This document shows positions 16,913-25,144 of a DNA stretch of 64,000 nt, piece after piece. Each line of letters starts with the position of its first letter. Within the stretch, counting starts at the first letter, position 1. The DNA comes from Desulforhopalus vacuolatus (GTDB taxonomy: Bacteria > Desulfobacterota > Desulfobulbia > Desulfobulbales > Desulfocapsaceae): the NCBI RefSeq assembly GCF_016918505.1, contig NZ_JAFFPZ010000010.1, positions 53,446-117,445 on the forward strand. The letters run 5' to 3'. A program made the position numbers and the translations under genes. Under the pieces are notes generated by a model, which was not told the origin of the DNA, ran no database searches, and saw only the letters and a list, made by a program, of their open reading frames with translations.

Positions 16913-17556
16913 GTTAAGGATTGAATGATCATCGTATCTCTTAACAGGATTGGATTTGATTGGATTTTATTTCCAATAAAATCAGTAATTTTTAGTGCAA
17001 TTTCAGAATCAAATGGCATGTCATAATAGTGGAAGAGTGATTGAAGTACGTCATTTTTGTCTTCAAATATCCATTCTGAATGAAAGATTTCAGAATTTAC
17101 AATTGATAATTCGCTCTCTACTATGAATTTTTGAGCTTCTCTTGTCTCATTATCTTCATTATAAAGAAATGCAAATACTTGTTCAACTTCTCCTTCAACA
17201 ACTGGTTCGATAATAAGAATTTTACCGCTGTTTTTTAAGACTCTGGTCGCTTCAGCAATTGCTTTCTGGCCATTCTGATGGTGCAATGAAAGGGTAAATA
17301 TCACTATGTCAAAAAAATTGTCAGGGAAGTTCAGATTTTCTCCCGATCCAATTCTGAAATCTATACCTGAAAAGAGTTCCTGAGCTCGATGAATTCTTTT
17401 TTCATCCGGATCTACAGCAATAAATGAATTGGAGTCTGTAGATAACAACGATGAAATACGTCCATCACCGCACCCAATTTCAAGGATATTTTTGTGAGTT
17501 AAATCTGCATATTTTTTTATTTTTTCGCATATTTTTTTATCACTGTACACTTTCAT
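16825..17556 (-). CDS. Class I SAM-dependent methyltransferase with repeat-derived C-terminus
   Basis: A 243-residue protein with a Methyltransf_11-type fold: motif I ILEIGCGDGR (24-33), motif II FIAVDPDEKR, and FFDIVIFTLSLHHQNGQKAI with KILIIEPVV further on. The substrate is unknown, since the family ranges from small metabolites to proteins. The last 25 residues (219-243, beginning ATTENTEG) are encoded by repeat R2, whose sequence continues past the stop. The natural C-terminus has therefore probably been replaced or extended by the repeat. The gene is AT-rich compared with glgX next to it and stands alone, consistent with transfer. Confidence 0.85.
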   Translation of the reverse strand: MKVYSDKKICEKIKKYADLTHKNILEIGCGDGRISSLLSTDSNSFIAVDPDEKRIHRAQELFSGIDFRIGSGENLNFPDNFFDIVIFTLSLHHQNGQKAIAEATRVLKNSGKILIIEPVVEGEVEQVFAFLYNEDNETREAQKFIVESELSIVNSEIFHSEWIFEDKNDVLQSLFHYYDMPFDSEIALKITDFIGNKIQSNPILLRDTMIIQSLTKILATTENTEGSQLPQSKQLRESSESRD

Positions 17557-17817
17557 AGAGATCCTTAATATTTTTTCAAGACGCTCGACAGCGCCCGATT
17601 AACCGGCAGAACGGAGCTGGCTGGCCGGTGGAGTGATTTGCAGAGGGGCGTACCAGTTGCCATCTCATAAATTTTTCGTTTTTTGGTCTTTATCACGGTA
17701 TGGTAAACGTTGTGGGAAAGGCGGTAAAGGCAAACGATGAGCCGGGATTCTCTTTTTTTCTGACTGCGCAGACATTGCCTGAAACCATTTCCATTTTGTA
17801 TTGGCGGATTCAAAGAC

Positions 17818-17870
17818 AGGGACGGGAAAAGGGAGACGAGAGGCAGGAGGCAGGAAAAAGCAAAAGGTCT
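17818..17870 (+). repeat. Purine-rich repeat family R4, copy 1
   Basis: GACGGGAAAAGGGAGACGAG followed by AGGCAGGAGGCAGGAAAAAG. Short tandem units of GGGAGAC and GGAGGC type. Other copies: 18464-18505, 18772-18830, 23600-23660, 24000-24055, 34174-34245, 41866-41905. Confidence 0.8.
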
Positions 17871-17925
17871 TTGTAGAGACGCCCAATTTGGGCGTCTTCA
17901 GTACAACAGGCTTTGCTGCAATGAG

Positions 17926-18015
17926 GTTAATTTTACATCTTGTTTATCCATTCGTAATCGCCAAAAAAATGTCTCGCAATTGCGTTCTCAGGTCAGTAAA
18001 AAATGTAATTGGTAT
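17926..18015 (-). repeat. Dispersed repeat family R1, copy 2 (inverted)
   Basis: Plus-strand TTTTACATCTTGTTTATCCA, ATTCGTAATCGCCAAAAAAA, then GGTCAGTAAAAAATGTAATT, the complement of copies at 10243 and 23784. It ends about 40 bp before the TrmO-like start codon. Confidence 0.85.
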
Positions 18016-18057
18016 GAAACCAGTGTCAAAATTACGAGTAAAACGAACAGGAGAAAA

Positions 18058-18456
18058 ATGGCTGACGAAATCATTATAAAACCAGTGGGTTACATCAGGT
18101 CAAAGTACACCCGTCGAGCAGGTACGCCTTTTCAGGGGAGGGAATCAACAGGAAGCTGTGGGACCATAGAGATTCTCCCTGAGTTCAAAGATGGAATCCA
18201 AGACCTGAAAGTTGGGATGAAGATCACCGTTATTTTTAATTTTCATCTTTCAACAGGCTATACGCTGATAACTCTGGCGAGAAACTCCTCTGTGCCACGG
18301 GGTGTCTTTTCAACACGGTCGCCGGACCGGCCCAATTCTCTGGGGATTACCACTGTGGAGATCGTCAGGACAGCAGAGGGCAGGATAGACTTTCTCGGAG
18401 CCGATATGCTGGATGGAACGCCGGTGATAGATATCAAACCAGGTTTCGAGTCCTGA
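18058..18456 (+). CDS. TrmO/TsaA-like tRNA methyltransferase domain protein
   Basis: A 132-residue protein of the TsaA/UPF0066 family; characterised members (TrmO) methylate N6-threonylcarbamoyladenosine at tRNA position 37. It shows IIIKPVGYIRSKYTRRAGTP at the start and the family signature VFSTRSPDRPNSLGITTVEI (about 82-101). It is shorter than the 235-residue E. coli TrmO because the C-terminal domain is absent, as in many archaeal and deltaproteobacterial members; some of these may have other substrates. AGGAG 5 bases before the ATG decides this start, although the frame is open further upstream through repeat R1. Confidence 0.85.
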   Translation: MADEIIIKPVGYIRSKYTRRAGTPFQGRESTGSCGTIEILPEFKDGIQDLKVGMKITVIFNFHLSTGYTLITLARNSSVPRGVFSTRSPDRPNSLGITTVEIVRTAEGRIDFLGADMLDGTPVIDIKPGFES

Positions 18457-18463
18457 CCAGCGA

Positions 18464-18505
18464 AAAAAGGGAGAAGGGAGACAGGAGACAGGAGGCAGGA
18501 AAAAG
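18464..18505 (+). repeat. Purine-rich repeat family R4, copy 2
   Basis: AAAAAAGGGAGAAGGGAGAC followed by AGGAGACAGGAGGCAGGAAA, starting 8 bp after the TrmO-like stop. Confidence 0.8.
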
Positions 18506-18611
18506 CAGGGCAACAAAATCTGATGACGTTCATTGCGGGGTGAGATTTTTTCAGGGCTGCTTTGTGAAAGACGGAACAACGAAAAGATTTTTTTGCCAAC
18601 GAATAACTGCT

Positions 18612-18662
18612 CTAATCATACGAAAAAGGGCATTTTTTATAAAAGCGTAACTTCTTAAAGAA
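18612..18662. repeat. Repeat R7, copy 1
   Basis: TCTAATCATACGAAAAAGGG, then CATTTTTTATAAAAGCGTAA and CTTCTTAAAG. Nearly identical to 23892-23942. Confidence 0.85.
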
Positions 18663-18689
18663 GCTCTAAAAAGACAAAGAATTTCACTG

Positions 18690-18760
18690 CGAATAACGCA
18701 AAGAGTAAAGAGAGAACAACAACAATTCTCTGTTTAATTTTAAAATCTTTTTTTAAAGTT
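18690..18760 (+). repeat. Repeat R8, copy 1
   Basis: AACGCAAAGAGTAAAGAGAG, then ACAACAACAATTCTCTGTTT and AATTTTAAAATC. The complement of 52047-52128. Confidence 0.8.
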
Positions 18761-18771
18761 TTTCGCTGTTC

Positions 18772-18830
18772 CGTCTTTTGCTTTTTCCTGTCTCCCGTCT
18801 CCTGCCTCCCGTCTCCTTTCTTTGCCTTCC
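18772..18830 (-). repeat. Purine-rich repeat family R4, copy 3 (inverted)
   Basis: CCGTCTTTTGCTTTTTCCTG, then TCTCCCGTCTCCTGCCTCCC, the complement of the GGGAGGCAGGAGACGGGAGA type. Confidence 0.8.
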
Positions 18831-18928
18831 TTCGCGTTCTTCGCGGTAAAAAAATTGTCTTACCGCTTTTTCCTTTTTCCCCTTTTGGGGCCTTGAAAGA
18901 GGATACACCCCGTGGTCTTGCGTGAATT

Positions 18929-19639
18929 TTATTCAAAGCTGCGTCCTTCCCCTTTCTCTTCATACGTCACTCCGTCACGAATATGATAAATGCGTTTAAA
19001 CGTGGGGATGATTTTTTCATCGTGGGTGACGACGATTATCGCGGTGGCAAATTTTTGCGCCATTTCGTTCAAAATCCTGATAACAGCCAGCGCGCGCTCA
19101 CTGTCAAGCGGGGCGGTGGGTTCATCGGCCAGGATTACGGGGGGGCGGTTTACCAGCCCGCGCGCGATAGCCACTCTCTGTTGTTCACCTCCTGAGAGCT
19201 GGGAGGGCATGGCCCTGGCGCGATGCTCAATATCAAGAGCTTTAAACAACTCTCGTGCCTGTTTCCGCGCCTCGGCATTGGGTTTTCCTGCAAGCATCGG
19301 CAACAGTGCAACGTTGTCGGTAACATCAAGGAAAGGAATGAGATAGGGGGCCTGAAAGACAAAGCCGATGCGGTCGCGTCGTAATGCTCGAAGATCCTTT
19401 ACCCTCCAGCCATTATCATAAATGAGATCATCTCCGAGCATCATTTGTCCGGCAGTAGGCTCAATTACAGCTCCGAGACATTTCAGCAGCGTGCTCTTCC
19501 CGGAACCCGACGGCCCAATCAGTCCAACGACTTCGCCAGGTGCAACGTGCATCTCGACATTTTTCAGGGCATCTACAGCAGTGTCTCCACTGCCGTAGCG
19601 TTTTTTTAACCCGACGATAGTAATCCCTTTCTCTGTCAT
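18929..19639 (-). CDS. ABC transporter ATP-binding protein (DevA/LolD/MacB type)
   Basis: Energises the exporter formed with the next two genes. The 236 residues include Walker A GPSGSGKST (42-50), signature LSGGEQQRVAIARGL (148-162), Walker B VILADEPTAPLD (168-179) and the His switch IIVVTHDEKI. The family couples to FtsX-type permeases. Its start lies 1 bp after the permease stop. It is the last gene of the TetR-HlyD-permease-ATPase operon. Confidence 0.95.
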   Translation of the reverse strand: MTEKGITIVGLKKRYGSGDTAVDALKNVEMHVAPGEVVGLIGPSGSGKSTLLKCLGAVIEPTAGQMMLGDDLIYDNGWRVKDLRALRRDRIGFVFQAPYLIPFLDVTDNVALLPMLAGKPNAEARKQARELFKALDIEHRARAMPSQLSGGEQQRVAIARGLVNRPPVILADEPTAPLDSERALAVIRILNEMAQKFATAIIVVTHDEKIIPTFKRIYHIRDGVTYEEKGEGRSFE

Positions 19640-19640
19640 G

Positions 19641-20846
19641 TCAGCCTCCTATGGCTTCGGCCGGGTTAATCTTGAGTGCAGCGCGGATAGATACGATGCT
19701 TGAGAGTATGCAGATCATAACGACGGCGATAAAACCAAAAACGGAGTCGAGTGGTTCCAAAAGCACATGCTTGGGGAAAATGGGTGCCATCACCAGGGTT
19801 GCCGTAATCTTCCCCACCACAAAGCCGATCAGGCCCAGAGCAATGGATTGCTGCATGATCAGGCCGACAATGGTGCGGTTCTTTGTCCCAATGAGTTTTA
19901 ACACGGCGATCTCACGGATTTTCCCCATCGTCAGTGTATAGATGATGAAGGCGACAATAGCTGAGCTCACAAGCGAAAGAATAATAAGGAACATGGCAAT
20001 CTGTTTTGCCGAGGTGGCAATCAGCTTGCCAACGAGGATCTCCTCCATCTGACTGCGAGTGTAGACCGTGAGACGCTTCCAGCGGCGGATCGACTCCGCA
20101 ACCTTGTCCGGATTATGGCCTTTTCCGACCCTCACCAAAACTGCGTTGACGTATGTATTGACACTTTGCGAGGCAATAATTGCGTCAAGAAGACCGGGCA
20201 CCCCCGGGCGGTTGAACGCCGAGTTCTCCGTTGTCCGTCGGCGCTGTTCCCGGATGGCATCATTGTCCTTGAGAAACTGGGCTTCCTGCGCGTCTTTAAG
20301 CGGGATGAACACCATGGGATCACCACTGGAAGAGACCATCCTTCTGGTCAGGCCGACGATGGTGTAATGGTTGCGGCGAATCTTGATACGTTCTCCCAGC
20401 TTAAATCCGGAAGCGATGTCAGCGACTGCTTCATAATGCCCGCGGGTAATCTGTCTTCCGCCAATCAGGTAAGGCGGCCAGCCCGGGGTGCCGGGTCCCC
20501 CGGCAGTGATGCCGGTAACCATGGCACGGACATCAACTCCTTTGCGACGCACCTGCATGGTGAGATAGGTGATGCTGGCGGCATCTGCCACGCCCGATAT
20601 GCTGCGAATTCCGCGCCAGGTATCATCGTATATACTTGAGGATTCAGCATAAGGGCCAAGGGTATCCTTTTGGACCACCCACAGATCGGCACCACTGTTA
20701 TCGAGCAGGACCCGGGCGTCATCGACCATCCCGCGATAGATGCCGGCCATGGAGAGGGTAACGCCGATCAAAAGTCCGAGGCCCATGCCGGTAAAAACAA
20801 ACTTTCCCCAGGAATGCATGATGTCACGCCCGGCCAGACTGATCAT
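19641..20846 (-). CDS. FtsX/MacB-type ABC transporter permease (DevC-like)
   Basis: Inner-membrane component of a tripartite exporter. The 401-residue protein has an N-terminal transmembrane helix (FVFTGMGLGLLIGVTLSMAG, 12-31), a large periplasmic domain (about 35-275) and three C-terminal helices near 278-300, 330-350 and 365-385. This is the FtsX/MacB layout without a fused ATPase. GxxVxxDARVLLDNSGADLW-like DevC sequence follows the first helix. It overlaps the HlyD gene by ATGA. Confidence 0.92.
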   Translation of the reverse strand: MISLAGRDIMHSWGKFVFTGMGLGLLIGVTLSMAGIYRGMVDDARVLLDNSGADLWVVQKDTLGPYAESSSIYDDTWRGIRSISGVADAASITYLTMQVRRKGVDVRAMVTGITAGGPGTPGWPPYLIGGRQITRGHYEAVADIASGFKLGERIKIRRNHYTIVGLTRRMVSSSGDPMVFIPLKDAQEAQFLKDNDAIREQRRRTTENSAFNRPGVPGLLDAIIASQSVNTYVNAVLVRVGKGHNPDKVAESIRRWKRLTVYTRSQMEEILVGKLIATSAKQIAMFLIILSLVSSAIVAFIIYTLTMGKIREIAVLKLIGTKNRTIVGLIMQQSIALGLIGFVVGKITATLVMAPIFPKHVLLEPLDSVFGFIAVVMICILSSIVSIRAALKINPAEAIGG

Positions 20847-21994
20847 TGTGTTACCCCCGGGATATGATCAACGATGTGAATCTTACTGTGCTCCTTCAAG
20901 GCGTTTTCGCTGTAGAGCACTATCTGGTCACCACTTTTCAGTCCCTTGTGTACCTGTACATGGCCTTCCAGATCAGATTCCCCCAATGTAATCGGGGTGA
21001 ATTGAAGATGGCCATTTCTATGCTTCCACACGCCTGCCTGACCATTAATGTGATGGACTGCAGCATTGGGAATAACCGGTGCCGCTGCCATTTTCGGCAG
21101 AGTTATTGTGACTTCTGCCAGTTCGCCGATCGGTGGCAGTGGCTCAGGAATCTGATCAAACACAACCTTGGCCAGAGTCTCTTCTGTGACCGCATCGGCA
21201 AGAGGTTCGGTGCGCAGAACACGTCCTGTCTGGAATTCACCTGACCGGGATCGTAATGTGATTCGGCCTGGTAACCCTGCTGCGAGTCCCCGTGCGTGAG
21301 TTTGATCAAAGCGGACATTAATCCACAGGGAACCCGGGTCGATGATTTCCACGACAAACTGACCTGCGACCACAGTGGTCCCCGGGTCGGCATCACGTGA
21401 AACAACAAGACCATCAACAGGTGAAATCAATACTAAATTATTGAGCTGTGCCTGCAGCGCTTTGCGGTCGGCAGCTGTCCGGGACAAATCCTCCCGGGCT
21501 GCAGTCAGTCCTGCTGCTGCTATCTGCAATTCCTGCCGTTTTGAGGCTGCCATTTCTTTACTGGTGGCACGCGATTTGAGTAAAAGGTTGTAACGCGAAG
21601 ACTGCGTCTGGGCATAATCCTTCCGCGCCTGCGCTTCGTCTATCAGCGCAGCTGCTCTTTTAAAACCCGCATCCTCAGCCCTGATACGGGCATCAAGATC
21701 CACCGGGTCCATTTCACCAAGCACCTGCCCTGCCTTGACATACTCTCCTGTATCGACATCCAGACGTTTGACCCGTCCCGCAGACGTCGGGCCAATTTTG
21801 TACGTGTAACGGGCTTCTATAGTGCCGATACCGAATATTGCCGGTGAGATTTCACTCTCCTCAACTGTGGCCAGGACCACCGAGACTGGAGCAAGCGGCC
21901 CGGAACGCAGGGCTACATAGACAAACAGGAACAGCAGGGGAACAAGTATGGCAATGAGTGCCAGTGTCCGTTTCTGGAAAGGGAACTTCTTCAT
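20843..21994 (-). CDS. HlyD-family membrane fusion protein (DevB-like adaptor)
   Basis: Periplasmic adaptor linking the permease to an outer-membrane channel. The 383-residue protein has an N-terminal anchor (LALIAILVPLLFLFVYVALR, about 10-29), a lipoyl half-motif GRVKRLDVDTGEYVKAGQVL, a coiled-coil hairpin (about 110-190) and the second half-motif LVLISPVDGLVVSRDADPG, then the beta-barrel. It overlaps tetR upstream and the permease gene downstream, each by ATGA. No TolC gene is in this operon, so an unlinked one must be used. Confidence 0.93.
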   Translation of the reverse strand: MKKFPFQKRTLALIAILVPLLFLFVYVALRSGPLAPVSVVLATVEESEISPAIFGIGTIEARYTYKIGPTSAGRVKRLDVDTGEYVKAGQVLGEMDPVDLDARIRAEDAGFKRAAALIDEAQARKDYAQTQSSRYNLLLKSRATSKEMAASKRQELQIAAAGLTAAREDLSRTAADRKALQAQLNNLVLISPVDGLVVSRDADPGTTVVAGQFVVEIIDPGSLWINVRFDQTHARGLAAGLPGRITLRSRSGEFQTGRVLRTEPLADAVTEETLAKVVFDQIPEPLPPIGELAEVTITLPKMAAAPVIPNAAVHHINGQAGVWKHRNGHLQFTPITLGESDLEGHVQVHKGLKSGDQIVLYSENALKEHSKIHIVDHIPGVTQ

Positions 21995-22599
21995 AATGAA
22001 CTCCTGATACCACGTTGATAGATGGCAAAGACTTTCTTTGCATTGTGTTTCATCTGATTTACATTCCCGGCTATTAACGACAGCATGACCAGTCCCTGAA
22101 TGGTACCGAGGAAGAGGGTAGCTGCGGCGTCGCTGTCCAGCTCTTTATCAAGTTCTCCACAGGCTTTTCCTTTTCCAAGTAGATGATGAAGGTGCCCCCC
22201 ATAATGGTGAAGAAGCGTTTGCACGATCTTTTTTGGCCTCGTTTCTTCAGCGCGTTGTAATTCACAGGACAGAATACGGGGAATCCCCGGATGCTCTGTG
22301 ATAAAATCGATATGGGCCATGAACATATTTTCAAGGGCCGCAAGAGGGGAGGGCTGTGCGTCTGTTGCCTCTTCAATACGGGAGAGCAGGTGTTCTGCGA
22401 CCCATTCCATGACAGCTTCAAAGATAGCATTTTTGTTGGGGAAGTGGCGAAAAAGTGAGCCCTGGGTCAGGCCCATCTGTTTGGCTATGGCCGCAGTGGT
22501 GATGTCACTCGGGTTTTGTTCTCCTGCCAGCGTGATGACAGTCTCAACAATGATCATCCTGCGCTCTGCAGCGGGAAGATGTCTTCTTGGTGCAGTCAT
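21991..22599 (-). CDS. TetR-family transcriptional regulator of the exporter operon
   Basis: A 202-residue repressor type. The N-terminal helix-turn-helix is DITTAAIAKQMGLTQGSLFR (about 38-57), followed by HFPNKNAIFEAVMEWV. The C-terminal ligand domain is variable; the inducer is unknown but is probably a substrate of the pump. AGGAGG lies 5 bases before the ATG. It is the first gene of the operon, and a large palindrome lies immediately upstream, so autoregulation of the whole operon is likely. Confidence 0.93.
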   Translation of the reverse strand: MTAPRRHLPAAERRMIIVETVITLAGEQNPSDITTAAIAKQMGLTQGSLFRHFPNKNAIFEAVMEWVAEHLLSRIEEATDAQPSPLAALENMFMAHIDFITEHPGIPRILSCELQRAEETRPKKIVQTLLHHYGGHLHHLLGKGKACGELDKELDSDAAATLFLGTIQGLVMLSLIAGNVNQMKHNAKKVFAIYQRGIRSSL

Positions 22600-22602
22600 C
22601 TG

Positions 22603-22656
22603 AACCTCCTGTGAATAAAGTGAGTAATTGATTACTATCTTTATTCACAGGAGGTT
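22603..22656. promoter_or_regulatory. 54-bp palindrome, probable TetR operator and promoter
   Basis: Two perfect 18-bp arms, AACCTCCTGTGAATAAAG (22603-22620) and CTTTATTCACAGGAGGTT (22639-22656), enclose an inner palindrome AGTAATTGATTACT. One arm contains the tetR ribosome-binding site. A consensus-like TTGACA (minus strand, 22665-22660) abuts the palindrome, with a weak GATAGT as possible -10 inside it. Binding by the adjacent TetR protein is inference from position and symmetry. Confidence 0.75.
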
Positions 22657-22690
22657 ATTTGTCAATAGATTTTCCCGAAAAGAGGGTTCG

Positions 22691-22780
22691 CCTGTTTATC
22701 CATTCGTAATCGTCAAAAAAAGATGTCCACGCAATCGCGTTCTCTGCGTTCTCTGGTCAGTAAAAAATGTGATTGGTATA
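22691..22780 (-). repeat. Dispersed repeat family R1, copy 3 (inverted)
   Basis: CCTGTTTATCCATTCGTAAT, then CGTCAAAAAAAGATGTCCAC, then GGTCAGTAAAAAATGTGATT. It carries an extra GCGTTCTCT unit compared with copy 2. Confidence 0.85.
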
Positions 22781-22951
22781 ATCTGCGCTGTCATATCATG
22801 ATAAGGGATTGTTCAGATGTGGCGGGAGAAGGGAGGGAACAGAAAAAATTTGCTTTTGTTTCTCTCATCGTTGATGGTAAAGAACTCCTCGTAGTCACAG
22901 AAAAGGAACAGAGACAGTCGCAGGAGATGAAAAAATAACATTTGGAAAACA

Positions 22952-23575
22952 ATGATAAATGAATATGTCAAATACCTGGTCCTGGCGATTGTTGTAACCG
23001 CAATCCCTGGTCCTGCTGTTGTTTTAACGATCAGAAACAGCATGAGATACGGATACAGAGTTGCCATTATAAACGTGATCGGCAACTTCTGCGCCATGGT
23101 TCTTCTGGCAACTCTCTGTGCTGTTGGTGTGGGGGCTGTTATTATTGCCTCTTCCACGCTGTTTTCTCTTCTGAAGCTGATCGGCAGTTGCTATCTGATT
23201 TATCTGGGGGTGCGGGCGTGGAGAGCTCCGGCGTTCGATGCAGGTTTTGTTTTTGGGAAAGAGAAAAAATTCGACAGGAAAATCCTGTCAATCTTTGAAG
23301 AGGGTTTTGGCGTAGGGATAACAAATCCGAAGGCGATAATTTTCTTTGTTGCGCTCTTTCCTCAATTTATTGATCCCACAAGAGCCTATGTTCCGCAGTT
23401 TCTCACGCTTATCTTCACCATAGAAGGCATTTCCTGTGTTGTGCTCTCCACCTATGCCGTGCTGGCTTCTTCACTGTCTGCATGTCTGGCAAAAAAGAGA
23501 TCGATGGCCTTTTTTAATAAAATTACAGGTCTTGCCTTCGCCGGTTTTGGGCTGGCACTGCTTGGCGAAGGGTAA
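22952..23575 (+). CDS. LysE/RhtB-family amino-acid exporter
   Basis: A 207-residue inner-membrane protein with six predicted helices. The family signature AIPGPAVVLTIRNSMRYGYR (17-36) is clear, and GFGVGITNPKAIIFFVALFPQF (about 118-139) matches the conserved NPKA-FF block. Such proteins export amino acids or derivatives; the substrate cannot be told. It stands alone between repeat islands. Confidence 0.93.
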   Translation: MINEYVKYLVLAIVVTAIPGPAVVLTIRNSMRYGYRVAIINVIGNFCAMVLLATLCAVGVGAVIIASSTLFSLLKLIGSCYLIYLGVRAWRAPAFDAGFVFGKEKKFDRKILSIFEEGFGVGITNPKAIIFFVALFPQFIDPTRAYVPQFLTLIFTIEGISCVVLSTYAVLASSLSACLAKKRSMAFFNKITGLAFAGFGLALLGEG

Positions 23576-23599
23576 GGGATAAGGCTGCCCGTAAAGGAC

Positions 23600-23660
23600 T
23601 TCTGAGACGGGAGACAGGAGGCGGGAGAAAGGGAAAAGCGAAAGACGGGAAAGGCAAAAG
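23600..23660 (+). repeat. Purine-rich repeat family R4, copy 4
   Basis: TGAGACGGGAGACAGGAGGC followed by GGGAGAAAGGGAAAAGCGAA and AGACGGGAAAGGC. Confidence 0.8.
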
Positions 23661-23783
23661 ATTGAACTGCGAAAGGACTTTTTTGCCAACGAAAAAACAC
23701 ACTAAACACGCGAAAAAAGACATTTTATAGAGAGAATCTTCCGCACATTTAGCGTGTTTCACTGGCCATCCAGTCTTTGTCTT

Positions 23784-23887
23784 ATACCATTTACATTTTG
23801 TATTGACCAGAGAGCGCGACTGCGTGGACATCTTTTTTTGTGATTGCGAATGAATAAACAGGATGTAAAAAGAGCATAACTTAATAG
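23784..23887 (+). repeat. Dispersed repeat family R1, copy 4
   Basis: ATACCATTTACATTTTGTAT, TGACCAGAGAGCGCGACTGC, ending in GAATGAATAAACAGGATGTA. The longest copy in the window. Confidence 0.85.
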
Positions 23888-23891
23888 AAAT

Positions 23892-23942
23892 ATTCTAATA
23901 ATGCGAAAAAGGGCATTTTTTATAAAAGCGTAACTTCTTAAA
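23892..23942. repeat. Repeat R7, copy 2
   Basis: TCTAATAATGCGAAAAAGGG, then CATTTTTTATAAAAGCGTAA and CTTCTTAAAG, differing from 18612-18662 at very few positions. Confidence 0.85.
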
Positions 23943-23999
23943 GTTTTTTGCCTTTATTCGCATGATTAGAGCTTTTATTCGTTGGCAAAAAGTTTTTCG

Positions 24000-24055
24000 C
24001 TGTTCCGTCTTTTGCTTTTCCCTGTCTCCTGTCTCCCGTCTCCTTTCTCCTTTTC
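24000..24055 (-). repeat. Purine-rich repeat family R4, copy 5 (inverted)
   Basis: GCTGTTCCGTCTTTTGCTTT, then TCCCTGTCTCCTGTCTCCCG, abutting the stop codon of the ZIP gene at 24056. Confidence 0.8.
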
Positions 24056-24865
24056 TTATCCCAGAGCAACATCAAGAATCATCATCACCGTAAAGCCGCA
24101 CATGGAGGCCATGGTAACGGTATCAATGTTTTCCGGGCGTCGCTGGGACTCAGGGATAAGTTCTTCTACTACCACAAAAATCATGGCACCGGCGGCAAAG
24201 CAGAGGGCATAAGGAAGAAAGGTCTGCATCTTGAGGACAAAAAGAGCTCCAAAGACCCCGGCAAAGGGTTCCACGATTCCCGATGCCTGACCATAGAGAA
24301 AGCTGCGCCACCTGGAAAGCCCTTCCCGGCGCAGGGGGAGAGACACTGCAGCTCCTTCGGGGAAATTCTGTATCCCAATACCAATCGCCAGAGCCACCGC
24401 ACCGCCGATTGTCGCCGCAGGGAGTCCTGCTGCTGCAGAGCCAAAAGCAACACCCACTGCAAGGCCTTCCGGGACATTATGCATGGTAATGGCCAGCACC
24501 AGAAGGGTGCTGCGCTGCCAGGAGGTTTTAATTCCTTCACTTTTCGTTCCTCCGTAATGCAGGTGAGGAAGAAGAAAGTCTGCCATGCGCATGAAGACTC
24601 CGCCAAAGAGAAAACCTATGGTTGCTGTTAACCACGGTGTTTGTCCGAGCTCTTCCGCCATCTCGATGCCCGGAGCCAGAAGCGACCAGAAACTGGCCGC
24701 AATCATAACTCCCGCTGCGAAGCCGAGCATGGAGTCCATGAGTTTATGGTTTACCGCTGCGGTGAAGAAGACCAGCGCTGCACCTGCGGCGGTCAGTGCC
24801 CAGGTGAACAGAGTGGCCAGAAAAGCCTGGTTGATCGGTGAAAAACTCATTAACAAGTCAATCAT
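24056..24865 (-). CDS. ZIP-family metal transporter (zinc/iron permease)
   Basis: Imports divalent metal ions, probably zinc, through the inner membrane. The 269-residue protein shows eight hydrophobic helices. Metal-site motifs are visible: [15 protein letters not shown] in helix 4 and [14 protein letters not shown] in helix 5, the paired H/Q-N-x-P-E-G motifs of the GufA subfamily. The first site has His and the second Gln, as in GufA-like members. A GGGGG run before the ATG may serve as ribosome-binding site. Monocistronic. Confidence 0.93.
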   Translation of the reverse strand: MIDLLMSFSPINQAFLATLFTWALTAAGAALVFFTAAVNHKLMDSMLGFAAGVMIAASFWSLLAPGIEMAEELGQTPWLTATIGFLFGGVFMRMADFLLPHLHYGGTKSEGIKTSWQRSTLLVLAITMHNVPEGLAVGVAFGSAAAGLPAATIGGAVALAIGIGIQNFPEGAAVSLPLRREGLSRWRSFLYGQASGIVEPFAGVFGALFVLKMQTFLPYALCFAAGAMIFVVVEELIPESQRRPENIDTVTMASMCGFTVMMILDVALG

Positions 24866-25144
24866 GTGTCCCCCTCAGTGTGTAAATCAGGTTGTAAAAA
24901 TTTTGGCGATGGCATGCAGGAAGCCTTCATTGGAAAAGCATACATTGTTTTTCCTTCTTTTGAATCCGTGAAGAACCGTGTCTGTTTAAAAACGTGCCGG
25001 GCAGAGGTACGTTAAGCTGACGATCAGGTGTGCTGTATGGTATACAATGATTGTGTTTGTTCTTTGCAGAGCCTGCGGAAATTCTATTTCAAGGTATCCT
25101 TCAGTATTATACAGTGTTCCTCCCTTTCATTCTCCGGTCAAAAA

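Larger units (their letters stand above)
17557..18057. other. Repeat-filled interval between methyltransferase and TrmO-like genes
   Basis: Contains a purine-rich R4 tract (17818-17870) and an R1 copy (17926-18015). The segment 17565-17800 has an open minus frame ending in common-looking residues, but it has no ribosome-binding site and I cannot support a gene. Confidence 0.5.
18457..18928. other. Composite repeat island
   Basis: Nothing but repeats: R4 (18464-18505), R7 (18612-18662), R8 (18690-18760), R4 again (18772-18830) and a TTCCTTCGCGTTCTTCGCGG segment (18830-18850) that recurs near 41830 and, inverted, near 52015. Confidence 0.7.
23576..24055. other. Composite repeat island between RhtB and ZIP genes
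   Basis: R4 (23600-23660), R1 (23784-23887), R7 (23892-23942) and inverted R4 (24000-24055) occupy nearly all of the gap. No gene seen. Confidence 0.7.

Noticed and set aside
17565..17813. 82-codon minus-strand frame between methyltransferase and repeats
   Set aside because: No start signal, runs into repeat R4, no domain recognised.
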